Made by a program: the position numbers and the translations under genes. The notes beneath the pieces are model-generated. The model had not been told where the DNA came from. It did not search any database and worked only from the letters and a program-made list of their open reading frames with translations. Below, piece after piece: positions 58,110 through 64,000 of a stretch of DNA of 64,000 bases. The number at the start of each line of letters is the position of its first letter. Positions within the stretch are counted from its first letter, which is position 1. The DNA comes from GWB1-38-13 sp964488535 (GTDB taxonomy: Bacteria > Patescibacteriota > Microgenomatia > UBA8517): positions 1 through 64,000 of the forward strand of contig CAZAUT010000001.1 in NCBI GenBank assembly GCA_964488535.1, in the 5' to 3' direction.

Positions 58110-58868
58110 CTAATCTTTTAAAAATTCATAAACTTTTTCCGCAAGAGGTCTGATTATATCGGCATTTATTTTGCTTATGGGATCAAAAACAGAATCTTTT
58201 TTCGGACATGAAACATCCTGTGATTGAAATCTGAAAGACACACTTTCGAGCCATATAGGAACTCCTATCGAAAAAGGGGAAACAACCTTTGCGGTTAAAG
58301 ACTCGAGTTGTCCTTCAACTTTCCATACCGGAATGTTAAAATCTACTTTATCCAGATTGACGGACATAGGTTCACTCAAAAGACCTTCTTGTGATAGTTT
58401 GTCAAACTGACAGTCCGGATTTTCCATGTAAACTCTTTGAACTGCACCGTTATCGGTTGGTGTTTCAATAATCGCAAGATACAGATCTGACGGAAAACGG
58501 AGGATATACTTCAGGCCGGGATTTTTTAGAGTGATAATATCGCCTTCCCCGGCGGTTTGAAGATTTTTCCAATTCTCACTTGAATAATCATTAGAGGGTT
58601 TTGTATCCGCAGGTGTTACTTTTTGCGGAGTCTCGGTCGAGTTGGCGGGCGTGGCGGAATTCTTTATCACCGGTGTGGTTTTTTTCTGAGCGGTTTGAGT
58701 TGCATTCAAACTGCTAAAAGTTTCCCTCAATGATTCCTCTGTCAGACCCATAACTTCATTTTGCTGATTCTGTTCACTGCAGGAGGTACACAAAGCTGCG
58801 ACGAGTATTATAGCCAGTTTGTTAAAATCGCTTCTGCCAATGCCGGAGTGGTGATATTCAGTAGTCAT
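58110..58868 (-). CDS. Probable lipoprotein
   Basis: After a short basic start there is a hydrophobic stretch NKLAIILVAALCTSCSEQNQ with a cysteine that could be lipidated, although the box (CTSC or AALC) is not canonical. A Thr/Pro linker (NSATPANSTETPQKVTPADT) follows, then a beta-rich domain with NPGLKYILRFPSDLYLAIIE and two cysteines. ATG at 58868; 252 residues. Function unknown. Confidence 0.55.
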   Translation of the reverse strand: MTTEYHHSGIGRSDFNKLAIILVAALCTSCSEQNQQNEVMGLTEESLRETFSSLNATQTAQKKTTPVIKNSATPANSTETPQKVTPADTKPSNDYSSENWKNLQTAGEGDIITLKNPGLKYILRFPSDLYLAIIETPTDNGAVQRVYMENPDCQFDKLSQEGLLSEPMSVNLDKVDFNIPVWKVEGQLESLTAKVVSPFSIGVPIWLESVSFRFQSQDVSCPKKDSVFDPISKINADIIRPLAEKVYEFLKD

Positions 58869-58887
58869 AATATTCAAATACTACGAA

Positions 58888-59505
58888 TTAATCACTTTTA
58901 AGCCGAGTATTTCGAAACGTTTCCGATACATAATCCCAATTGACGACATTCCACCAGGCTTTTATATATTCCGCTTTTCTATTTTGATATTTAAGATAAT
59001 ATGCATGTTCCCATATGTCGATAGCCAAAAGGGGTGTGTGTCCCTCCATAAGGGGCGAATCCTGATTTGAAGTATTTGTGATCTGAAGCTTGTTATTATT
59101 GTTCACAATAAGCCAAGCCCACCCGCTTCCGAAATGAGAAAGTGCCGTATCGGAAAACTTTTCCTTAAACTCCTCCAATCCTCCGAACGTTGCTTCCAGT
59201 GCTTTTTTTATTTTATCATCGGGTTTGGTCCTTTTCGGCCCGATCATTTTCCAAAAAAGAGTGTGGTTATAATGTCCTCCGCCGTTATTGATAACTTTTG
59301 TTCTTATGTCTTGAGGAACATTTTTAATATTTATCAAAAGCGTCTGGATATCGATGTCCCGCAAAACGGACGACTCTGAAAGGGCATCGTTGAGGTTGTT
59401 GACGTATCCTTGGTGGTGTTTAGTGTGATGTATAATCATTGTGTCTTTGTCGATGTAAGGCTCAAGCGTCTCGTACGGATATTCAAGTGTTGGCAAAATG
59501 TGCAT
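58888..59505 (-). CDS. Superoxide dismutase, Fe/Mn type
   Basis: Turns superoxide into oxygen and peroxide. Metal ligands: His in MIIHHTKHHQGYVNNLNDAL, His in NNGGGHYNHTLFW, and Asp and His in AIDIWEHAYYLKYQNRKAEY. FGSGWAWLI and QDSPLMEGHTPLL (Gln before DSPL) are typical, favouring Mn, but metal cannot be fixed from sequence. 205 residues, no signal peptide. An oxygen defence is notable in an otherwise reduced genome. Confidence 0.95.
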   Translation of the reverse strand: MHILPTLEYPYETLEPYIDKDTMIIHHTKHHQGYVNNLNDALSESSVLRDIDIQTLLINIKNVPQDIRTKVINNGGGHYNHTLFWKMIGPKRTKPDDKIKKALEATFGGLEEFKEKFSDTALSHFGSGWAWLIVNNNNKLQITNTSNQDSPLMEGHTPLLAIDIWEHAYYLKYQNRKAEYIKAWWNVVNWDYVSETFRNTRLKSD

Positions 59506-59604
59506 ATAGGTTCATTTTAGCACTTGATCATTATGAATCTGTAATGTAAACTACAGCTCTTCAAACTTATTGATCTTTCTTTTTTTCTGTCCTTTATAAA
59601 TATT

Positions 59605-59706
59605 ATGCCTGGAATTGGAGGTGAGGAAGCTTTTTATCTGGTGATGTTTTTTTCTTTTACCGCATTTTTTGTTGTGTTAATTGGCATCGTCGGATTTTTA
59701 GTGTAA
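59605..59706 (+). CDS. Possible 33-residue membrane peptide
   Basis: MPGIGGEEAFYLVMFFSFTA then FFVVLIGIVGFLV: a single hydrophobic helix. TATAAA lies four bases before the ATG. No homologue recognised. Could be a chance open frame. Confidence 0.35.
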   Translation: MPGIGGEEAFYLVMFFSFTAFFVVLIGIVGFLV

Positions 59707-60012
59707 ATCCTCAAAAAACAAAAAGCAAAGCTTAAGACGTTCATCAAAAACAGTGAAAAGTAAACAAAGTGCAAAATGCGATGGTTGATGATGGATGGTG
59801 GAGAATCGTTTTTGAAAGTAGAAGATTGAAGGTTGATTGGGCAATCTAATTTCCACCCTCTACCCTCTATCACAATTTTCTACTTTCTTCTAACTACCGT
59901 CTTTATATTTTCCCTGTATACAACATACTTTTTTCCCCAGTATTCTTGCATGGTAATATCTCAATACTCTAGTATCTTACTATTTTAGTATCCTAATACC
60001 TTTGCAGTTTCC
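59707..60012. repeat. Intergenic stretch with inverted words
   Basis: AAAAAACAAAAAGCAAAGC, then GGTTGATGATGGATGGTGGA and GAAAGTAGAAGATTGAAGG are answered by CCACCCTCTACCCTC and TTTTCTACTTTCTTC; further on ATACTCTAGTATCTTACTAT. The layout is the palindromic style of the other gaps. No gene seen. Confidence 0.45.
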
Positions 60013-60180
60013 CTACCAATTCAACTTGAAGATAATAGTTACTGCCAGATACATTATAAGAAGAATCCCCGCCATTGGTTTGTCAAAAAAAGAAATGATT
60101 AATAGAATTACGAGAGCAATGGCGTGAGGACCGTAGTTTCTTAATATTCTATTAACTTTATAATTGTTCATTACATCCAT
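60013..60180 (-). CDS. Small two-helix membrane protein
   Basis: 55 residues: MDVMNNYKVNRILRNYGPHA, then IALVILLIISFF and MAGILLIMYLAVTIIFKLNW. Two hydrophobic helices with a DKP turn, positive N-terminus. It is shorter than most gene-finding limits. Divergent from the Crp-like gene. Unknown function. Confidence 0.5.
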   Translation of the reverse strand: MDVMNNYKVNRILRNYGPHAIALVILLIISFFDKPMAGILLIMYLAVTIIFKLNW

Positions 60181-60239
60181 ATTTTTGAAATTAACTGAAT
60201 AATGGTAACATATCGTTAGTTCAAAAAGTATAGATACTT

Positions 60240-60893
60240 ATGAATTTCTTTGATAATTTTCCGAAAAAGATCTTTAGTCCCGGGAGAACGATACTGCAGG
60301 TAGGTGGGGAAATGGAAAGTGTGTATTATGTCAGGCATGGCGTGGTGCGTTCGTTTTATACGGATGAAAACGGAAACGAATTCACGGTTAATTTATTAAA
60401 AACGGGAAGCATTTTTCCATTAAGCACTATTCTTTCAAACCGGAGGAATTTGTATGAGTTTGAAGCGTTTGACAAAACTGAAATAGCAATCGCACCGCAG
60501 AAAGATTTTTTCGTACATTTGGAATCCAATCCTAACCTGAAAGACGAATTTTTAAGAAAGTTTGCATCGGCTTTGGAAGGATTTGTCGTAAGATCGCTTT
60601 TTTTGATTAAAGGGACTGCTTTGCAGAGAGTTTCATCAACTTTATTGATGCTTGAAAAAAGATTCGGAAAAGATATGGGTGGATCGAGATTTATTGACCT
60701 TTCTTTGACTCATCAGAACATTTCCGATTTGGCCGGGATCACAAGAGAAACGGCCAGTTTGCAAATTGGAATTTTGAAGAATGAGAAAGTAATAAAATCC
60801 GGCAGTAAAAGGATAGTAATTACCGATATCGAAAAATTGCGTGAAATGGCTTCAATAGGCGATGATATCAAACTTCAAAATCTTTCTTTTTGA
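60240..60893 (+). CDS. Crp/Fnr-family transcriptional regulator
   Basis: N-terminal cyclic-nucleotide-binding fold (ILQVGGEMESVYYVRHGVVR; EFTVNLLKTGSIFPLSTILS) and C-terminal winged helix with LSLTHQNISDLAGITRETAS as the recognition region. No cysteine cluster as in FNR, and the cAMP-contact arginine is not obvious. 217 residues. TATAGA lies five bases before the ATG, another near-leaderless start. Targets are unknown. Confidence 0.88.
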   Translation: MNFFDNFPKKIFSPGRTILQVGGEMESVYYVRHGVVRSFYTDENGNEFTVNLLKTGSIFPLSTILSNRRNLYEFEAFDKTEIAIAPQKDFFVHLESNPNLKDEFLRKFASALEGFVVRSLFLIKGTALQRVSSTLLMLEKRFGKDMGGSRFIDLSLTHQNISDLAGITRETASLQIGILKNEKVIKSGSKRIVITDIEKLREMASIGDDIKLQNLSF

Positions 60894-60950
60894 TTTGTTG
60901 TATAGGATATGTTTACACCGATTTTAAGAAGTTTATAAAAAATATCTGCT

Positions 60951-60977
60951 TCTTTGAAAGATTGAACCTTGCGGGGT
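60951..60977. repeat. 27-bp palindrome CCTTGAAAGG, copy 1
   Basis: TCTTTGAAAGATTGAACC then TTGCGGGGT. The most diverged of three; it lies past the Crp-like gene and within the post-stop frame of the NUDIX gene. Confidence 0.5.
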
Positions 60978-61056
60978 AATTGCACCCTTTTAAACCCTTT
61001 GAATCATCCCATATTCCATTTACCCATTCTGGTTTTACCAAATTTTTCCAAAAGTA

Positions 61057-61767
61057 TCAAAACCCTTCGGCTGTTCCTGTTTCTTCGTTGAAAGTTAATG
61101 TTTTTGCCCGAAGTTGGTCATCCATTTTGAAATCATCAAAAAGATCAATGTCCTTTCTTCTTCTTCTAATATCTTTCGCTGTTGCCCAAAAATTTTCCTG
61201 AAATTCTGTTTTTTCTATCAATGTTCCCGATAGGCCGGTAACCAAAAATATAAAAAAAATAACATCCTGTACCCAAACACCGTTTTTTTCTCTCATCTTT
61301 CTGTAAACCCGTTCCAATGTTATGCTTTTGGATTTCAACCCCGTTTCTTCAAAAAGCTCCCTTGATACGGCATCGGTAAGTTTTTCTCCGAATTTTACCT
61401 TTCCTGTGGGGTGTCCGACCTTTCCGTAGTACGGCTGTCTTAGGCGTTTTGTTAAAAGTTGTTCAACCTCGCCATTAATATTCTTTCTTTTGGCGTGGAT
61501 TATAACCGATGTCTTGGGTTGTTTTTCCAAAAGAGAACTGTTTTCATCCAACAGATTGAAATAGTCCTTTCCTGTGTCAGAGAGCAAATACTTTCCTTCT
61601 TTTTTTAAAACGAATCCGATATCGATCAGTTTTTTCAAATGATAATTCATATGTTCGCTTTCAAGTCCTTTAATGATCAGGTCGTTAAATCGAACACCTA
61701 CGTCTTGCGACAACCTTTTTATAAGTTCCACTTGGTAATAATGAAGTTTACTGTTGATGTTATTCAT
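61057..61767 (-). CDS. Winged-helix NUDIX protein, possibly truncated
   Basis: Residues 1-80 are a winged helix (YQVELIKRLSQDVGVRFNDL; MNYHLKKLIDIGFVLKKEGK). From 85 a NUDIX domain: GKVKFGEKLTDAVSRELFEE and TG complete the G-x5-E-x7-REL-x-EE-x-G box. This is the layout of NUDIX transcription regulators or of sugar-nucleotide sensors. After the TGA stop at 61057 the same frame stays open with YFWKNLVKPEWVNGIWDDSK, which looks like true protein, so the stop may be a Trp-to-stop change (TGG to TGA). 236 residues. Confidence 0.85.
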   Translation of the reverse strand: MNNINSKLHYYQVELIKRLSQDVGVRFNDLIIKGLESEHMNYHLKKLIDIGFVLKKEGKYLLSDTGKDYFNLLDENSSLLEKQPKTSVIIHAKRKNINGEVEQLLTKRLRQPYYGKVGHPTGKVKFGEKLTDAVSRELFEETGLKSKSITLERVYRKMREKNGVWVQDVIFFIFLVTGLSGTLIEKTEFQENFWATAKDIRRRRKDIDLFDDFKMDDQLRAKTLTFNEETGTAEGF

Positions 61768-61830
61768 TGCAGTTACGATTGTAACCCGCCCAAATATCCT
61801 GTCAACTGAAATGAATTTTAGTTAAATATT

Positions 61831-61925
61831 ACCCCCAACCTCCAACCTCTAATCTCCAACCTCTAACCCCCAACCTCTAATCTCTAATCCCCAACCTCTA
61901 ATTTCCCTAAATCCCCCTAAACTCC
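61831..61925. repeat. Iterated CCAACCTCTAATCT tract
   Basis: At least seven imperfect repeats of CCAACCTCTAAYC in the gap between two genes, all pyrimidine on this strand. No inverted arm is seen nearby. It is followed by CCCTAAATCCCCCTAAACTC. Confidence 0.75.
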
Positions 61926-62078
61926 AATAATTATTGTGGTTTTTACAGGTTTTACACAAATGTTATTCTGAACCCTGAGCTCAGCCGAAGGGGAAAAATC
62001 TCCCTGCAAATGGAATTATTTACTCGTATTTGGAGTAAAGCAATCTCCCAACATGTAGGATATAATTCAAGTGGGATT
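61926..62078. repeat. Interspersed-repeat remnants before the VOC relic
   Basis: TTATTCTGAACCCTGAGCTC and CAGCCGAAGGGG-AAAAATCTC resemble the GTCATTCTGAG...GAATCTC palindrome. GCAATCTCCCAACATG and GATATAATT (62040-62067) recur at 62951-62978 before the DMT gene. The TATAAT in it may serve as a -10 box. Confidence 0.5.
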
Positions 62079-62213
62079 ATGAAATTTGGGCATGTGGCAA
62101 TCAGAATAAAGAACATTGATTTTCTTTTCGATCCCGAAGGAAATAAACTGGAGATTGTTCAAACCCAACCCGATTCACCACATTATAAATTTGAGAAATC
62201 ACAAAAGATATGA
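62079..62213 (+). pseudogene. Internally deleted VOC (glyoxalase-family) gene
   Basis: It opens MKFGHVAIRIKNI, just like the VOC gene at the window end (MKFGHVAIKVKDI), and then jumps to DFLFDPEGNKLEIVQTQPDS, the last strand of such proteins. About 70 middle residues are missing. 44 residues remain in frame. Its stop overlaps the next ATG. Confidence 0.7.
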
Positions 62214-62686
62214 AAAACGATTACGATTTTGTATTAACCACAAATATGCTTGTCGTTAAAGATGGGAAAGGTTTATTTATTAAGCGAAGCGAGAAATTAG
62301 AAAATTTTCCCGGGTGGTTAATGCTTCCGGGTGGCAAGCAAGAAGTTAATGAAACTCCTCAACAAGCCGCAATTAGGGAAACTTGGGAAGAGACGGGCAT
62401 AAAAGTAACAAATCCCAAACTAAAAGTAGTTGCAACACACAATCATTTTTATAGAAACAGGGTTTATGTTGTTTTTATTTTTCAAGCAGGGAAGTTTTCC
62501 GGCGAGTTGAAAGAATCAGGCGAAGGAACCCCTCTTTGGCTTCCTTTGGATGAAATCTTAAAAGATCCAAAACTTTATCCCGATTTGAGAAGACATATTA
62601 AATTAGTAATGGAATTTGATCACGAAAATGTGATTTTTACCTACCATAAGTTTAATAAAGATTTGGAAATTATAGAAGAAATATGA
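62210..62686 (+). CDS. NUDIX hydrolase
   Basis: Box: PGGKQEVNETPQQAAIRETW then EETGIKV, matching G-x5-E-x7-RE-x2-EE-x-G with Trp in the usual aliphatic position. N-terminal YDFVLTTNMLVVKDGKGLFI is the first strand pair. 158 residues. Substrate unknown: nucleotide-sugar or damaged nucleotide. It starts within the stop of the VOC relic. Confidence 0.92.
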   Translation: MKNDYDFVLTTNMLVVKDGKGLFIKRSEKLENFPGWLMLPGGKQEVNETPQQAAIRETWEETGIKVTNPKLKVVATHNHFYRNRVYVVFIFQAGKFSGELKESGEGTPLWLPLDEILKDPKLYPDLRRHIKLVMEFDHENVIFTYHKFNKDLEIIEEI

Positions 62687-62691
62687 ATACA

Positions 62692-62718
62692 ACCTTGAAG
62701 GGAACAACCCTTCAAGGT
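62692..62718. repeat. 27-bp palindrome CCTTGAAAGG, copy 2
   Basis: ACCTTGAAGGG-AACAA-CCCTTCAAGGT: perfect 11-bp stem, five bases after the NUDIX stop. Confidence 0.8.
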
Positions 62719-62769
62719 AATGTAGTAAAGGAAGTTTCCAATGATGACTACATCTTGATCGAAAGATAA
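62719..62769 (+). pseudogene. Possible remnant of a gene 3' end
   Basis: The frame reads NVVKEVSNDDYILIER and stop. The NUDIX gene ends KFNKDLEIIEEI. The likeness (N, D, I, E at similar places) is weak, but a second tail past a hairpin matches the pattern at rpsI and rpsJ. Confidence 0.25.
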
Positions 62770-62780
62770 ATTACAGGATT

Positions 62781-62822
62781 ATGAAATTTGAACACATTGC
62801 CACACTAAACCCACCACCTTGA
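62781..62822 (+). pseudogene. Relic of a VOC gene start
   Basis: MKFEHIATLNPPP and stop: the first eight codons match the VOC start MKFGHVAI, then the 27-bp palindrome (copy 3) breaks in. Confidence 0.55.
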
Positions 62823-62842
62823 AAGGTTGAACCTTGCAAGGT
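62816..62842. repeat. 27-bp palindrome CCTTGAAAGG, copy 3
   Basis: ACCTTGAAAGG then TTGAACCTTGCAAGGT. Aligns with copies at 60951 and 62692. It interrupts the VOC start relic. Confidence 0.7.
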
Positions 62843-62885
62843 ATTCCATTTTCCCTTATAACCTCATAAATCCCCATAAATTTCC

Positions 62886-62993
62886 ATATCTGTAGTGTAT
62901 TTGTCATTGCAAGGAGGTTGAACCGACAAAGTCGAGTCTGACTCGATGGGGCAATCTCCCAACATTTGCGATATAATTTAATCAAAATTAACA
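62886..62993. repeat. GTCATTGCAAGG-type interspersed repeat and promoter region
   Basis: TTGTCATTGCAAGGAGG, GACAAAGTCGAGTCTGACTC and GGGGCAATCTCCCAAC form the GTCATTGCGAGG...GCAATCTC palindrome known in style from many bacteria. TATAAT (62972-62977) lies 16 bases before the DMT start. Confidence 0.6.
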
Positions 62994-63884
62994 ATGAAAA
63001 TTTTGGACCAAAAACAAAAAGGCATAATCGCATTTATTACACTTGCATTTATTTGGGGTTCAATGGGGATATTCGCCCGATACCTTAATACAGGATTTTC
63101 AATTTTTCAACAAGTTTATCTTCGTTTAATCGCTGCAGGAATTGCGGGATATATCTTTTTTCGGAAAGATGTTCATCTTTCTAAATTAAATGAAATTTCC
63201 TCAAAAGATTGGACGATTATTATTATACGTGCCGTTTTTTACTATTCCATTGGTATATCTCTTTATTCCATGTCGGTAATAAATACAAAATTAAGTAGCG
63301 CGATATTTATTGATAGTTTGCCAGCAACAGCTGTTTTAGGCGTGTTGCTTTTGAAAGAACGTTTGACATTAAAAAAGGCATTTTATGTTTTTCTGGCATT
63401 TATTGGTGTTCTTGTTATCGGATTAAAAAATTTTGATAACTTTTTTGGTTGGGGGAAAGGTGAATTTCTTATGTTTCTATCGGTTTGGTGTACATCGTTT
63501 AGTATGGTTATCAGGAAATGGCAAAGTAATTTTCTGAACAATAAAGAAATGACTTTGTTAATTTTATTTTTAGGTGCAATATTCGCCTTTCTTTTTTCTT
63601 TTGTTAATGGGGAAGGGCTACCCGTTAATAATTGGACAACTGGACTGCTATTGATGGTGATTTTGGCAGGGGTTTTGAATACGACTATTACATTTTTAAT
63701 AAATTACGGTTTTGAACGGATTGATGCAATATTAGGAAGCAATCTTCTTACCCTTCAATCTCTTTTTGCGATAGTAGTTGGGTTTTTGATCTACAAGGAA
63801 ATACCCGCATTAAAAGATATTATTGGAGGTGCAATTGTTACCCTAAGTGTTGTTCAAATGAACAAATTGGAAAGCAAAAACTGA
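62994..63884 (+). CDS. DMT/EamA-family transporter
   Basis: Ten hydrophobic helices in two similar halves. First half: AFITLAFIWGSMGIFARYLN, SAIFIDSLPATAVLGVLLLK ending with ERLTLKKAFYVFLAFIGVLV. Second half: LLMVILAGVLNTTITFLINY and LLTLQSLFAIVVGFLIYKEI. This family exports metabolites such as amino acids or nucleosides; the substrate is unknown. 296 residues. Confidence 0.9.
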   Translation: MKILDQKQKGIIAFITLAFIWGSMGIFARYLNTGFSIFQQVYLRLIAAGIAGYIFFRKDVHLSKLNEISSKDWTIIIIRAVFYYSIGISLYSMSVINTKLSSAIFIDSLPATAVLGVLLLKERLTLKKAFYVFLAFIGVLVIGLKNFDNFFGWGKGEFLMFLSVWCTSFSMVIRKWQSNFLNNKEMTLLILFLGAIFAFLFSFVNGEGLPVNNWTTGLLLMVILAGVLNTTITFLINYGFERIDAILGSNLLTLQSLFAIVVGFLIYKEIPALKDIIGGAIVTLSVVQMNKLESKN

Positions 63885-63891
63885 ATAACTT

Positions 63892-64000
63892 ATGAAATTT
63901 GGACATGTTGCCATAAAGGTTAAGGACATCGGTAAAATGCTGGATTTTTACTGCGGTGGATTGGGATTGACAGAAGCATTTCGAATCAATAATGATGATG
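63892..64000 (+). CDS. VOC (glyoxalase/bleomycin-resistance) family protein, 3' partial
   Basis: MKFGHVAIKVKDIGKMLDFY then CGGLGLTEAFRINNDD: the first half of a vicinal-oxygen-chelate domain, with His 5 as a likely metal ligand. Cut by the window end. Two degenerate relics of related genes lie 1.1 and 1.8 kb upstream. Confidence 0.85.
   Translation, partial: MKFGHVAIKVKDIGKMLDFYCGGLGLTEAFRINNDD

Noticed and set aside
1..64000. Recoding of TGA as an amino acid
   Set aside because: TGA ends many clearly complete genes here (for example rpsI, rpsQ, rpsE). The single case at 61057 is better explained by a nonsense change.

Overview
The window looks like a chromosome segment of a Candidate Phyla Radiation (Patescibacteria) bacterium, most likely Microgenomates-like. 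The reasons are: a continuous str-S10-spc-alpha ribosomal cluster with rpmD (uL30) missing between rpsE and rplO; a TlyA-like protein without its S4 domain; very few Shine-Dalgarno sequences, with several promoters so close to the ATG that the mRNA should be leaderless; AT-rich DNA using the standard code; and a compact type IV pilus locus. Assignment below phylum level is inference. There are two assembly gaps (100 N at 4337-4436, 10 N at 51544-51553). Layout: 1-27.9 kb is translation: rpoC(partial)-rpsL-rpsG-fusA-tuf-rpsJ, then an inserted four-helix-bundle gene and a truncated TlyA-like gene, then rplC-D-W-B-rpsS-rplV-rpsC-rplP-rpmC-rpsQ-rplN-X-E-rpsN-H-rplF-R-rpsE-rplO-secY-adk-map-infA-rpmJ-rpsM-K-D-rpoA-rplQ-M-rpsI. 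28-38.8 kb is mixed housekeeping: HD hydrolase, undecaprenyl diphosphate synthase with an extra C-terminal domain, a TrpR-like regulator between two copies of a 22-bp palindrome, tRNA-Pro(GGG), recA, recX, RNase Y, HU, miaA, an AI-2E family permease and the RNase P RNA. 38.8-49.3 kb is a type IV pilus locus: PilB, PilC, minor pseudopilins on the minus strand, a PilM-PilN fusion, PilO, and a prepilin. 49.3-64 kb is accessory: a LuxI/FeeM-like N-acyltransferase paired with a ThiF/E1-like enzyme, a 7TM histidine kinase with two receiver proteins, alpha-glucan phosphorylase, large membrane and surface proteins, superoxide dismutase, a Crp/Fnr regulator, two NUDIX proteins, VOC-protein relics, a DMT exporter and a VOC gene cut by the window end. 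The most striking signal is in the DNA between genes. At rpsI the last ten codons (ARRAKQSPKR plus stop) occur three times in a row, and at rpsJ the last nine codons (AGVSIEIKM plus stop) occur twice. The copies encode the same peptide with different synonymous codons and are separated by related 81-85 bp hairpin-bearing spacers. The repeat distance is exactly 114 bp at both rpsJ and the first rpsI step. fusA carries a more decayed second C-terminal tail, and rnpB carries a second copy of its 3' end 99 bp downstream. I read these as scars of a short element that enters gene 3' ends and supplies a replacement end; this is inference, but the duplications are visible directly. Separately, nine intergenic gaps inside the ribosomal cluster hold imperfect palindromes built from the words GAGTAAAAGAG and CTCTTTTAC, and other gaps hold palindromes built from other iterated words. 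Some of these words run into coding sequence (tlyA-like gene, rplC, rplV, recX).
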